From Symsagittifera roscoffensis (Eukaryota > Xenacoelomorpha > Acoela > Convolutidae): a DNA stretch of 64,000 nt. Every line of letters begins with the position of its first letter. Position 1 is the stretch's first letter. The DNA lies in assembly GCF_963678635.1 (NCBI RefSeq), contig NW_026971105.1:186001-250000 (forward strand), read 5' to 3'. Positions 1 through 11,039 of this stretch are shown here, one piece after another. The position numbers and the translations under genes were made by a program. The notes under the pieces are model-generated. The model did not search any database. It had not been told where the DNA came from and saw only the letters and a program-made list of their open reading frames with translations.

Positions 1-480
1 ATCAATTTCATTTTTTTGTTAAGAATGATTAAATCATAGTAAATTGACTTAGAAAAAAGTTGGCAGTTCTTCATTCGTTTGTAGTAAAAATTTTTGTAAA
101 GGTGTTCAACTATCTTAAGTCCACCATTACGCTTGCAGTTTTAAAGAACTAGCTCGGTGCATATTGTTCAGGCATCGTTTATTAAAGTCCTATTAGTGAA
201 AAATAAGTTTTGAAAAGGTTTGCGCATTGCTTGATTTTACCTTGTAGTGGTTTTACAATCGTTAATTTTTCCTAAACTTTTAGTTTAAGCATATTGCAGT
301 CGTTTTGGGCATACGATTCTGTCCAAAACCAAACAAGCTGTGGAAATGAGAGTAATATATCAATGAGAGAAAATAAAATGAATAGTTTGTGGATATTCGT
401 CTCCGTGCAGTTTTCTCAATATAATGCCTGCTGTTGTTTTCAGACAAGCAGGAAAATAGTCTGACATTGTCATAACGGTA
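1..480. repeat. Dispersed repeat copy at left edge
   Basis: Bases 1-85 closely match 3047-3125 (both have a T-run followed by TTGTTAAGA, then GCAGTTCTTCATTC). This segment and the 2400-3125 stretch are therefore copies of one AT-rich repeat flanking or interrupting the 1-kb array. No coding sequence is evident. Confidence 0.6.
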
Positions 481-850
481 TTTCACTCCAAAATTCATCA
501 AAAAGATTTTTGAAAAACAGGAATGGCAGCTAATTTAGCTTTCAAAGTTTTGATTATTGTGCAAACAGTAAAACACGGTTTTTCGACTATTATATGTTCA
601 CCCTTCCGCCATCTTCTGGTCGACACCAATTGTTTTATAGATATTAAAGATATCATATTATATCATACTCATTACATTAATGTTTTGCCTGCATACGGGG
701 CAGCGTATTTTTGCTAATGGTGTGCTAGCAATACATAGTATAAGATGCGAGTTTTTGTTTGTTGGTTTTATAATATTGCTGTGGAGTTCATCTTTATGTT
801 ATGATGTTTCTAAATGTTTTAGAAAAACGGGTTATTTTGAAATTTCTCAG

Positions 851-965
851 AGAGGATGAAAGAGCGCTGGAATCCTTTGATCTGGATTCTTCTGCCAGCA
901 TTCCCATTAAGTCGGGAGATTCTAGAGACTCCCCAACTCGTAACTGGCTCCTAAGCGCTGTTTGA
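851..965 (+). CDS. Candidate 3' exon, copy A of tandem family
   Basis: This segment is open after the splice-acceptor-like TTTCTCAG and reads EDERALESFDLDSSASIP and onward, ending in TGA. The same frame, length and stop recur in the copies at 1876 and 3933. The peptide is acidic and serine-rich with no recognised domain. Frame conservation across copies is the only evidence that it is coding; the rest of the gene model is unproved. Confidence 0.35.
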
Positions 966-1058
966 GCTCATTCCTAAGCAATAAAAGAAATTTTTATTGT
1001 TTTCTTGACACTATTGAAAAAATAGTGTTGCGTTCTCACACAAGGAGTGACGTTCATG

Positions 1059-1075
1059 GTGTGGATTAACCACAC
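1059..1075. other. Perfect 6-bp hairpin, repeated at 2090-2106
   Basis: GTGTGGATTAACCACAC has a perfect 6-bp stem and 5-nt loop. It is conserved in two array units (1059 and 2090) within a longer conserved block beginning CACAAGGAGTGA. It could be an RNA 3'-end element or simply part of the repeat. Confidence 0.5.
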
Positions 1076-1165
1076 AAATCATACAAACTTTTTTTAAAAC
1101 GAAATAATTATCAATTGTGAAAAATTTAAGTGATGAAACAGAGTAGGGTTTTGGTCAGTAATTAA

Positions 1166-1237
1166 ACCCTAGTCTTAGAAATGTCCATATGGTATCATCC
1201 ACAGACCTACCATGGGTTCTTGTTTGTTGGTAAATAG
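1166..1237 (+). CDS. Candidate exon 'LVLEMSIW', copy 1
   Basis: A short open segment with an internal ATG (1181) reads LVLEMSIWYHPQTYHGFLF. Its counterparts at 2194 and 3167 keep the frame. Several differences between copies fall at third codon positions (TTC/TTT, GTT/GTA). No family is recognised. The block also contains the inverted pair CTAGTCT/AGACTAG, so a structured-RNA explanation is an alternative. Confidence 0.3.
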   Translation, partial: TLVLEMSIWYHPQTYHGFLFVGK

Positions 1238-1875
1238 ACTAGAAAAAAAAGCTGAAAAAGTGTTGGGATAAACTTTATTAATTTAGTTTCAATGTAAAGA
1301 AAAATCTTTTGTCCGTTTTGATAATAGAAAAGAGAGAAAGGAACCAAAAAATTTATTCAATAAAATGAAAAGATAATTCATAACGATATTTTACTCCAAA
1401 ACTTATCAAAAAGGTTTTTGAAAAACAGAAATGGCAGCTTTTTTTGCTTTAAAAGTTCAAATTATTGTGCAAACATTAAAACAAGGTTTTTCAACTATTT
1501 TCTTTTTCATCCTTCTGCCCTCTTCTGGTCGACACTTTTTGTTTTAAAGATATTACAGACATCATATATATCATACTCATTACACGATGATTTTGCCTGC
1601 ATACGGAGCAACGTATTTTTGCTAATGGCGTACTAGCTCTTAGCTTGAGATTATTATAACTTCTAACGCAAGCAAGTGTGTTGATGTTGAGGTAAATTTT
1701 TATGCAATTTTTTCGTTTTGATCACAATTTTTTATACAAATAAGACACTCAATTGTCCTTTTCAAAGTTTATTCAACCTGATCTAGATCGCATGGACTGA
1801 TAAAGTGCTGCGGAAATCGCCATTATATGATGTTTTAATGTGTGATAAAAACAGGGTTTAGTTTGAAATTTTCAG

Positions 1876-1990
1876 TGAGGATGAAAGAGCGTTGGAATCC
1901 TTCGTTCTGGATTCTTCTGCAGGCATTCCCATTACGTCGGCAAATTCTAGTGTAGTTCCAACTCGTTACTCGCTCCTAAGCACTGTTTGA
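1876..1990 (+). CDS. Candidate 3' exon, copy B of tandem family
   Basis: This is the counterpart of 851-965, again following an acceptor-like TTTTCAG and ending in TGA at the same codon. It has the same length (115 nt), several amino-acid substitutions and no indel. The function is unknown. Confidence 0.35.
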
Positions 1991-2193
1991 GCTCATTCCT
2001 GGACAAAAAAGTAACAAGTTGTAGTGTGTTCTACACACCATTGGAAAAAAAAGAGTTGTTGTGTTCTTACACAAGGAGTGACTTTCATGGTGTGGATTAA
2101 CCACACAAATAATGCAAAACATTTTGAAATCCAAAGAAGGGTTGTGAAAACTTGAAGTGATAAAAACAAAGTATAATTTTGGTCAGTAATTAA

Positions 2194-2283
2194 ACCCTAG
2201 TCTTAGAAATGTCCATATGGGGTCATCCACAGACCTACCATGGGTTCTTCTTTGTAGGTAAAAAGACTAGAAAAAATACCTGA
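2194..2283 (+). CDS. Candidate exon 'LVLEMSIW', copy 2
   Basis: This is the second copy of the segment at 1166. It reads LVLEMSIWGHPQTYHGFFF and then a basic tail before TGA. In this copy CTAGTCTT (start) and AAGACTAG (end) are perfect inverse complements, with an inner ACCTAC/GTAGGT pair. Confidence 0.3.
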   Translation, partial: TLVLEMSIWGHPQTYHGFFFVGKKTRKNT

Positions 2284-3166
2284 AAAAGTGTTGGGATAAA
2301 CTTTATTAATTTAGTTTCAATCTAAAGAATTATATTTTTCGAATTTAGTAATAGAAAAAAGAGAAAGAAACCAAATTTTTTTTTATTAAACTGGAAAGAT
2401 ATATATGTCAGTGGATTTTGATAGCTTGATGCCTTACCATCTCGGAGAAAATTAGAAAAATGAAAAAGAAAAATCTATCAGAGTTTGAGGATTAGTTCTG
2501 GAGGTCGAAAAATTTCAAAAGTTGGTATTTCGTTTTTTTTTTCGATTTAGATTTTTGTTAGCAGCAAATGGGACATTCATGGGTGGGTTGGTTGATGGTC
2601 TTTTGAAAGTACTGCGGTTTTCTAGATTAAAGTAGGTGGTGTGTCGGGATTGAAGAAAAATTTGGAAAAAAACGAGCAAAATTTGATGGTTGTACTCACA
2701 TAAAATATTATAGCTCTTGATATCATAATAATATTGGGCAAATTAATAGTGATAGTGGTAGAAAAAATGATTTTATAAGAAACTTCTTATTGAGGAACGC
2801 AAATTAAAATTTGAATAAAATAACGAATGCTGCTTTTGAGAGTAAATTTCAATTGTAAATTTCAATTCTGCTTTTGTTTCAATTGCCTCTGATCTGGATG
2901 AAAACAGTCGCGGTTTGAGAAAGAATAAAAACCATTCACTTCCGTGAGAAGAATATAATGAACAATAAAAACAATTTTCATAACCAAGCAAAAAACTTTG
3001 TTTTAAATTCTCAAACAAACAGCATAAAAAAATTTATAAGAGATTGATTCAAATTCATTTTTTTGTTAAGATTGAATAATTAATAATAAATTGGCTAAGA
3101 AAAAAGTTTGCAGTTCTTCATTCAAATTAAGTGATGAAATAGAGTAGAATTTTGGTCAGTAATTAA

Positions 3167-3250
3167 ACCCTAGTCTTAGAAATGTCCATATGGGGTAATC
3201 CACATACCTACCATGGGTTTTTATTTGTAGGTAAAAAGACTAGAAAAAAC
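3167..3250 (+). CDS. Candidate exon 'LVLEMSIW', copy 3
   Basis: This is the third copy. It reads LVLEMSIWGNPHTYHGFLF and stays open through the following basic residues. It lies directly downstream of the repeat that replaces part of the preceding unit. Confidence 0.3.
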
Positions 3251-3932
3251 CTAAAAAGTGTTGGAATAAACTTTATTAATTTAGTTTCAATCTATAGAAA
3301 AATATTTTGTCCGTTTTAATAAAAGAAAAGAGAGAAAGGAACCAAAAATTGTTTTTTTATAAAATGAAAAGATATTTCATCACGATATTTTACTCCAAAA
3401 CTTATCAAAAATGTTTTTGAAAAACAAAAATGTCAGCTATTTTTGCTTTAAAAGTTGCAATTATTGTGCAAACATTAAAACAAGGTTTTCAACTATTATT
3501 TTTTCACCCTTCTGCCCTATCTGGTCGACACTAACTGTTTGATAGTTATTACAGACATCATATATATCATACTCATTACATGATGATTTTGTCTGCATAC
3601 GGAGCAACGTATTTTTGCTAATGGTGTACTAATTCTTAGCTTGATATTATTATAAAAGTTAACGCAAGCTAAAAGTGTCGGTTGTGGAGGTAATTTTTAA
3701 TGCAATTTTTTCATTTGATCACAAATTTCTACTTAAATGAGACACTCAGTTGTCCTTATCAAAAATTATGCAACCTGAGCTAGATCGCAGGGACTGAGAA
3801 TTTAACCTTTTGCAATACATATTGTAAGATGCGAGTTTTTGTTTGTTGGCTGATTAATACTGCTGTGAAGTTCACCATTAAATGATGTTTCTAAATGTCT
3901 TTAAAAAACGGGGTTCATTTTGAATTTCTCAG

Positions 3933-4044
3933 AGAGGATGAAAGAGCGTTGGAATCCTTCGATCTGGGTTCTTCTGCTAGCATTCCCATTACGTCGGGAG
4001 ATTCTAGTGACATTCCAACTCGTAAGCTCTTAAGCACTGTTTGA
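3933..4044 (+). CDS. Candidate 3' exon, copy C of tandem family
   Basis: This is the third copy of the DERALES segment, after TTTCTCAG and ending in the same TGA. It is exactly one codon shorter than copies A and B: an in-frame three-base difference, which fits protein coding. A fourth, truncated copy lies at about 4391-4440. Confidence 0.35.
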
Positions 4045-4440
4045 GCTCATTCCTAAACAAAAAAGAAAAAACTTGTATTGTGTACTACTTCTTAGCTTGA
4101 GATTATTATAACAATTAACGCACGCTAAGTGTGTCAGTTGTGGAGGTAACATTTTATGCAATTTTTTCATTTGCGCTTAATTTTCTAAACATTGGAAACA
4201 CTCAATTGTCCTTATCAATGTTTATGCAATGTGATCTAGATCGCAGGCACTGAGAATTTAGGCTTTTTGCAATACACATTATAAGATGCGAGTTTTTGTT
4301 TGTTGGCTGATTAATACTGCTGTGGAGTTCACCATTAACTGATGTTTCTAAATTTGTTATACAAAAGGGGTATATTTTGAAATTTTTAGAGAGAATGAAA
4401 GAGCATTGGAATCCGTCGGTCTGACTAAAGTTCCTTCGTA

Positions 4441-4990
4441 GAAGACTATCATTTTTTTCTAAGGAACAACTTTCCAATCAGTATCTGTGGATACAAGAAT
4501 CAGATAAAGAATTTAGATTGATAAAGGAAAATTTACCAATACCGTGAATTTGGATAAGTAATGAGTTCTTCAAAAACTAATTTTATTTATCATATAAAAG
4601 TTCAAATGTTGTTAAAATTTAAACGGTTTTTTAGGTGAATAACAGAAACCGATTGGTCCTTGATTTTCAGCATCAATTTTTTTTTATTAGAAAACTGAAG
4701 AGGGCTCAGGAAAAACTCTGCGTTTGTGCCAAAAGCGAGAGTAAGACTTGACTCAAGAAAATTAGGATGACTTCCTCGCACAGCATTTATATTCGATAAA
4801 AATTGAATTAGGCTTATATAAACTTAAAAGATAAAAATAATTAGCGTAATTTTCTACTTCAATGAAAGAACAACGTAGGTTTGGTAGCCAAACAAACAAC
4901 CTACGGGAGTTTAGTGAGATCATTTTTTTAAACCCTCAATAATTTTTTTTTTGGCAAATGGGTCGGAAAAGTAATTGTCAAAACTAGAAA
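4441..4990. other. AT-rich spacer, no gene recognised
   Basis: This stretch is AT-rich with long A and T runs. I see no conserved open frame, repeat match or RNA gene. Confidence 0.5.
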
Positions 4991-4999
4991 AAAATTCCA

Positions 5000-5280
5000 T
5001 TTTAGGGAGTTGTGGAAAACTTCAATTGTTCCATCTTCCCAGGCATTACAAAAGTCGAAATATACATTAAGTTTTGTTCAAACAGACCCGTTACAGTCGT
5101 CGAACGATTTGTCCATTTGGTTAGTGAGGACGGGACAATTGCCATGTTTAAATACATGGGTTTCTTTTTTTAGTTTTACGCACAGAGTAGGTTTCTCCGC
5201 AATCAGTTTCGATTATTTCAGAGTTTTTATAAATAATGGTGTGAAAATTTTGTTTGTGCTCAGAGTTTGATGCTTTTAGG
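5000..5280 (-). pseudogene. Interrupted Cys-rich protein-like tract
   Basis: On the minus strand this stretch reads as extracellular-looking sequence with regularly spaced cysteines (for example NSEIIETDCGETYSVR, CPVLTNQMDKSFDDCNGS, YFDFCNAWEDGTIEVF). It is not continuously open. I do not recognise the family. It lies on the same strand as the tracts at 6130-6460, 7470-7890 and 8390-9310, so all may be remnants of one long coding sequence, either a host gene or an envelope-like gene of an old element. Confidence 0.35.
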
Positions 5281-5385
5281 ATAATTCGTTACGGAGCTAG
5301 TCGTTGATAGTTAGGTGTGAATAGTTGTTAAATGCCACATAGGGTAAATTCATTGCTGCTACTCGCGAATAAGGATTTTTGCAAT

Positions 5386-5405
5386 CTGAGAGAGAGAGAG
5401 AGAAG
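5386..5405. repeat. (GA)n microsatellite
   Basis: A short perfect GA dinucleotide run lies in AT-rich sequence. Confidence 0.8.
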
Positions 5406-6129
5406 ATTGCAATGAAGTTTTGAATTACTGTGTCAAAAACCATTTTTTTTTCCAAAAATGTCTTTTTTTTTGGAATTTTTTATTACCTTTTCACTTCCTG
5501 TTGCATTAAAAATTATCACAGCAGTGAATGTTTTCGAAATCTGTAATTTATTTTGCCGATCTATTTTCATCAAGCAAAGAACTCATTTAATTTTGTTTTT
5601 TGTTTTAAGAATCAATTTCAGTCCTGAACAACTTCCTGAGGATAAGTTTTTATCTTGGCTAAAAAAAATCATTCGGTTTGGTTTTTGATAGTATTACTTA
5701 TGACATTAGCCCAGGTAATTTATTTGCTTAACCTGGGAGTTGAATTAGTAAACGAATAACTCGATCCAAGCTTCCCGCCAACATTTGGTTTTTGGTATTT
5801 ATATAAAACGTTTGTTTTGTGATATCATCACGTTCAAAATGATTTCCTTCTGATTTAATTTTTTGAAAGCAGATTCGTTACTTAGAAGAAATGAACAGAT
5901 TTAAGTTGAGTTATAGTTTGTATTTGGTAATTCAATGACAAATTCTTGTATTAATCCTCGTGGATAGACGATTAGCATAAGACGTATGAAAAATTTTAGT
6001 TTCTAAGTCAGCATTTGCTCTTGGTGTAAGACATTTATTTGAACGAGTGGGAAAATGGATAAGTAGAAAAATCTACCGATCAAAAAAATTGACTAGCATT
6101 TAGTATAAAAAAAATTTTCGTGGAAGCAT

Positions 6130-6463
6130 CTAAAGTAGAATTTTAATGCTTGAATTTGGTGTAGTAGTTCCTTTGTTGTTTGCTGAGAAAGATACTGTTG
6201 GTTTAAAGATTTCTATTATTTTTTCCCATAATAAATGTTCATTTTGATCAGTTAGGTCTGGGTATAATCCACGTTCGTTTCGTGTATCTGGCTATGATAA
6301 AGATACTGATAGCTCTGGTATTTCGCGCATAAGCATCTAAGTATTTGTTTCTATTGAATGCATCATTGTTGGTGGTACTGAATTGATGTTGGCGATCATT
6401 GTTGGTGATTCTAGCAGATATTTGAGAAAAACAAACATAATATTCAATTTTTCCAATAAACAA
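6130..6463 (-). pseudogene. Interrupted protein-like tract
   Basis: The minus strand reads as plausible protein (for example YPDLTDQNEHLLWEKIIEIF) but not as one open frame. The family is unknown. It is collinear with the neighbouring minus-strand tracts. Confidence 0.25.
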
Positions 6464-7469
6464 GCGACAAAATTGAAGGTTCCTATGAAATTATTTTTGG
6501 AAAAAGTTCCGATATAAGTAAGGAGTTTAGGTGGAGCTTTTGGTTAAGCCCCATTGCGGAGAATGGGCATGTGGACTTAAGCATAATTACTTTAAGCGTA
6601 GCAGATGATGCGGTGTAATGAATGACAAAGCTCTTAAAAAGCTTTCAATTAGTTTGGGTTTCACTTGCCTGCGCGTCTTGATCGTATTTGAGAAATTCGT
6701 ATTTTAACCTATAAATTGCAGAGCAAACAAAAAAAAGAATTTTGGTAGGTATTGGAGCCGGCTTTAATTGATACCAAGATAATTTATTATGTAAAAAGAA
6801 ACTGAAACAATTTTTTGCAGCCATCAACGCGTTGTATTTCGTTACCAAATGGAAATTTTCGACGGTTAAGAGAGTCGACAAAATATTTTCGCGCATAACA
6901 GAAGATCGATAATCCGTTTAAGAGTTTTTTGAGATTTTAAAGACGTGAATTTTTGCTAGGGCAGCTCTGCCAGCCATCCAAAAACATAGAGCGATTACAT
7001 GTTGGCATGTACCTCGCTAGCCTCTTATTTTGTAACGCTAACATCTTTCTTTTTCACATTGGTTCTGTAAAAAGATGATTTAAGAATGACTGAGTTGTTT
7101 TGCTTTAAAAAAACATTATATTATCTAACTTTTCACACAGATCAAGCTCGCAATTTTTATCATCGATACCTACATGGCGCCAAATAAGATCCCAATTTGT
7201 ACTTCTACGTTCACTGTGGATGATTGTAAAAATACATCACCCTAGGGGGTAATTCAAAAGTTTCACTCTCATTTGATCGTTCTCAAGTATTTGCATTTTA
7301 TAATAACTTCAATTATCATGTCTGGATTTACCAGTATTCATGTCAAAACCGCATGAAAATGAAATAAATAGAGCTTGAAATTTTACTATATTTAATGCTT
7401 CTAGCCGGTTGCAGACTTCTTGCCGCTTTTAGTAGACGCGAGTTTTAGATCTAAGCTTTGAATTCAAAA

Positions 7470-7890
7470 CACTCACTCAGTATTTGACTTGAGGAGGGTC
7501 CAAATTATTAGCGTACTGGACCATTCTTGCGTTTTGAGAAATCAATTTTGCGACTAAGCCTTTTCGTGTATGTCTCAAATGTAAGAATTTGGGTATAATG
7601 TTGCTGATTCGCCCTCGAGAAATGTGCATGGTACTGGCATGCCTCAAAGGTTTTGTACTTATTTCGTTTTTAATTTTTTTTGAGTTTCTTTTTCTGCATC
7701 TGCGTTTCATAGCTGAAGAGTTTTAGTTGTCTCCTGCTCTTGCATGCTGTTGAGTTGTCGCCATCTAGTGACTCTACTTCATTTCTGTATTGTATAATAT
7801 CTTCATCCGTTTTTATAAATAGTTCATGAGAGCATCTATCTTCAATCGCTTTGTCTTGTTGTTTTTGATTATTTTTGCTCAATCTTCCGG
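7470..7890 (-). pseudogene. Interrupted charged protein-like tract
   Basis: Two overlapping minus-strand open stretches (about 70 and 77 codons) read as charged, protein-like sequence (for example ELFIKTDEDIIQYRNEVESL and SQNARMVQYANNLDPPQVKY). No known domain is evident. It is broken and belongs with the 5000-9310 minus-strand group. Confidence 0.35.
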
Positions 7891-8389
7891 TGGTATGATA
7901 TTTTCATAGGTGATCATTTTCATGTTGTGATCAATGGAAGAGTACCCCACAGTTAAAACGAAAGTGAAGTGGTTTAAAATTACACATGACTGCAATTACG
8001 TATGTTCTTTAAGAACTAATATGTTTTCTGGGCTAACTTTACATAGCGCAACCTAATTTTATTTTCCTTCAATGAGTAGATTGAACATAACTAGATACGT
8101 GTTCCATATCATCATTCTGGAGAATGACAAGAGGTCTAAATGAAGAAGTTAGAATAATAACTTTCATCATTTTCGCGAAGTTGCTAAAAACAATCAATTG
8201 TAAGTTTTTTGGCTAGTTTTCATTTAAAATAACCAATTGGTGTGAAAAAGTGACTGGTTTGATAGAAGATCATTTGTAGAGTCATAGTTTTTATATTTTT
8301 TTGTATCCAAATTGACAACCCAGGTATCTTTGTTCGACCCGGGATTTACTTTTAAAATTTAGTTAGTTTGAACTATTATATATTTTTTT

Positions 8390-9060
8390 TGCTTAATCCT
8401 GCTTGACAGAAGCAGAGTTGTCATCGATGTCTCTGAAGTCTTTTGTTATCCGAATCCGTTTAAACAGTGACTGTCCATTTGCGGACTGGTTTATTGTTGT
8501 AGATGGTAAGACTGCTAGTTCATCAAGGTTTTTACCATTCTGCTTGGTTGGGTGAAATTGTATTGAGGTTAACCTTCTTTGTAGTAGTCTTGGCTTAGCT
8601 GTCAATTGCAAAGTCTCAATGTTATTTCCTTGCAGTCCTGAATTTATATAAGTTAAGCTTTTTTCTTGTTCATCTTGTTTAGTTTAATGAGGTTCAATCC
8701 AGTTTTCTCGTCTGTGGCTTAATCCGACAGGAATTTATTCTAGGAACACTCTAGATTTCGAAAAAATTTGTTGGTTAGTGGTTTATTGAAAAATTTTATT
8801 CCTCGACTGCGTTTTAGTCTCATAGAAAACTTTGTATGATTGATCGTTTTTTATATTGTCAATTAATAGTTCCTTTGCTTTTTCTTCGGTTGAAAAAGAA
8901 TGAAATTTCCAATATGGGTTGTCTTGTTTTGTAGTTTGATCTGAACCTAGTTTTTATTCATAAATCAAATTCGTTATTTTTATTGTTTTTGCCTATGGGC
9001 CTGTTCGTAGTTCCTGTAGTTTCTTTGAATTTCTGTGTTCTTTGTAATAGTTTTCCATAA
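8390..9060 (-). pseudogene. Interrupted protein-like tract, long in one frame
   Basis: Most of this stretch reads as protein in one minus-strand frame, with several interruptions. Recognisable pieces include NPYWKFHSFSTEEKAKELL, and the C-terminal piece contains TSIQFHPTKQNGKNLDEL and ends at about 8393. The composition is polar, Q/N/K-rich and looks extracellular or disordered. No family is recognised. It is a decayed gene or element, not functional as it stands. Confidence 0.4.
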
Positions 9061-9089
9061 GAACATTTTGATCTCCTCTTTATGATTTT

Positions 9090-9315
9090 CCTAAATCAAA
9101 TTCGTTTCACAAGTTTGTGAATTTTTCATTTGTTTTAAGGCTTTCCTTGTGAGCTGTATTACAGATGTGTTTAAATTGGTGCTTTTTTTACAGATGATGT
9201 TCCACTCCGCCGAATTGACACAGCCGAAACCTCCGACGAGCCAGAAAAATAGCAGTAACGTTGTTAATGACGAATTAATCAAGAAAAGGAGGGTCGGAAT
9301 ATTCTGGAATTAAGT
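9090..9315 (-). pseudogene. Hydrophobic signal-like segment with Cys-containing follow-on
   Basis: About 70 codons are open on the minus strand, beginning after the acceptor-like AATTCCAG. They contain a strongly hydrophobic stretch (INSSLTTLLLFFWLVGGFGC) followed by VNSAEWNIICKK, which resembles a signal peptide and cleavage site. No ATG precedes it within this segment. It is the most upstream of the minus-strand tracts and would suit the N-terminus of a secreted or envelope-like protein. Confidence 0.35.
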
Positions 9316-9660
9316 TTTCAAAAATTCGAATTGCGGCAGAATTTTTCTGAGACACACAAAAAGTGGCCATATTTGGCAGAGAGCGGACAGAAAAACAGAA
9401 CAACTATGTAGTATTTGGACGAATGTTACATAGACGTTTTTATGGCGCTCCTGGGTGGGCCTGTCAAAGGCACAAGACCATCATGATTGGCAAGCGTTTC
9501 AAAGAAAACCCTCCACTCCGGACGTATGCCTGAGTTAGAGGCCTTTTTGTCCTGTTTTGTTTTAGACGGAAGGTACCGACCCTCTGCCTGGTACTATTTA
9601 GCTTTTCAACTTAGTAAAGACCAAAAATTCCGGGGGACCAAAAACAGTTAAAGAAAAAGG
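9316..9660. other. Spacer without recognised gene
   Basis: No open frame, repeat or RNA gene stands out. The local GC content is higher than to the left, and GGACC/GGTCC-like and CCCTCC words begin to appear, probably eroded flanking sequence of the retroelement array. Confidence 0.4.
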
Positions 9661-9671
9661 TAAAGCCGAGT

Positions 9672-9770
9672 AAGAATAGTGTTTAACTAAGTAAAAATAG
9701 TGTTTAACTAAGAAAACACTATTTCTTAGTGTTTAACTAAGAAATAGTGTTTAACTAAGAAAACTTATTT
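9672..9770. repeat. Short tandem and inverted AGTGTTTAACTAAG repeat
   Basis: AATAGTGTTTAACTAAG is repeated about four times. One junction forms a perfect 8-bp hairpin, AAACACTA-TTTCT-TAGTGTTT, near 9715-9735. It is a local minisatellite. Confidence 0.8.
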
Positions 9771-9779
9771 GAAAACAGA

Positions 9780-10284
9780 AAAGTACAAAAAACAGTAAAA
9801 AAATCCAAAAAAGACCAAAAGCAGTAAAAAAACGCAAAATGACAGTTTTTTGATATTTACGGACGGGATGTGATCTGACCATACTTTTGTTGTTGTTTCA
9901 GATTGATTTATATCATTTCTGATGGAAAGATTGAGTGTTTTGGTGGTGGGTAAGATACCTTCCCTTGAGTAATGTCTGAGTATTTAAGCACGTTAACAAT
10001 AAATTTTCCGGTGACCGGAGGGTAGAGTGGCAAGCTGACATACGTGTTCCAGACTCAACAGTGGACATCAGGGACAACATACACGACGTTTGGTTGGGTA
10101 TCGTTGACACAATTTTAGTATCGTTTGTGTACTAATTCCTTGAAATTTAAATGGTGGGGGTCACACTTGGCTCGGTCCAGTTGCACCCTCCATTGATTGC
10201 GACTTTCCGAGTTAACGGTCTTCATTCGGATATTTTGGTGCAAAAGAATTTATAGTAATATTGATTAACGACTACTCACAGGTT
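9780..10284. other. Spacer before the retroelement array
   Basis: An A-rich run is followed by mixed sequence with scattered short open stretches on both strands, none convincing. The words just before 10285 (TTTTTCCTTATTAGA) match the junction at 13100 and 18465, so the array begins here. Confidence 0.4.
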
Positions 10285-11039
10285 TTTTTCCTTATTAGAA
10301 ACTACTTATCTCCCATTTAGACTCGAGAAACACCCCAATTTTGTCGAAAAACATTGGTTTTTGACCAAAGTGTTAACCCCAGAAATTTTGGATATCCGAG
10401 CGTTTCCGTTAGGAAAATCTTCTGCGCAGTGAGCTAGTAGGTAACTCGACCCCCTAACGAAAGAAACCGCGCGGAAAAGACTTAGTAGAAATTGGCGAAA
10501 ATAAAACTTTTTCGATCAATTTTTTTTTGTAATTTTCCGAATTTCGTCAATATGATTTGAGATTCAAGTTTTTGAGTTTTTAGAGTTAGAGCGATAAACA
10601 ATTTTGCGTTACGAGCGTAGTAGCACAACGTGTTACGATGCTAGGGCGATTTTTGAGTAACTCTCCGAATAACTCCGTGGATAGAGCTAGACTTGAAAAT
10701 TTGAAAAGGAAGGAGTCAGGGGGTCCAAATTTGATAGTTTTTCGGCCAAATTTTTTGTTTCCTAGCCTATTTTGGTCCGGTTTTTTTCCAGTGCCGTACA
10801 GGGTTTCTACGCTCATTTCAAACTTTTTAAGCAATTTAAGTAAGAATTGCGGAAAAAGTCTCTGAGAACCTATATAGTTGGTGAAAAAAAGCCAACTTGA
10901 CGAACGCGTTTTTGGTGATTTCGCAAAGACTAGCCAACTGATCGGAAAAATTTTGAAATCATAAGTCGATGTTTTTGACAATATTCCTGGACCGCAATCG
11001 TTTTAGGGTTGATAAATCGGAAATAAAAGTTTTGAGAAT

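Larger units (their letters stand above)
480..4440 (+). repeat. Tandem array of ~1 kb units carrying conserved short open segments
   Basis: The same ordered blocks recur about every 1 kb: an AAAAACAGNAATGGCAGC block (515, 1425, 3420), a GCATACGGRGCARCGTATTT block (about 692, 1600, 3596), a GGATGAAAGAGCG block (855, 1880, 3937, 4393), a GTGTGG/CCACAC hairpin (1059, 2090) and an ACCCTAGTCTTAGAAATGTCC block (1166, 2194, 3167). The unit between 2400 and 3120 is replaced by another repeat, and the last copy is truncated. Divergence between copies is mostly substitutions, and three blocks stay open in one frame, so the array may be a tandem gene family rather than plain satellite DNA. Confidence 0.75.

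Noticed and set aside
10586-10981. 131-codon minus-strand open frame and the overlapping plus frame at 10638-10865
   Set aside because: Both strands are open over the same AT-rich leader block, counterparts in other units are not kept open, and no family is recognised.
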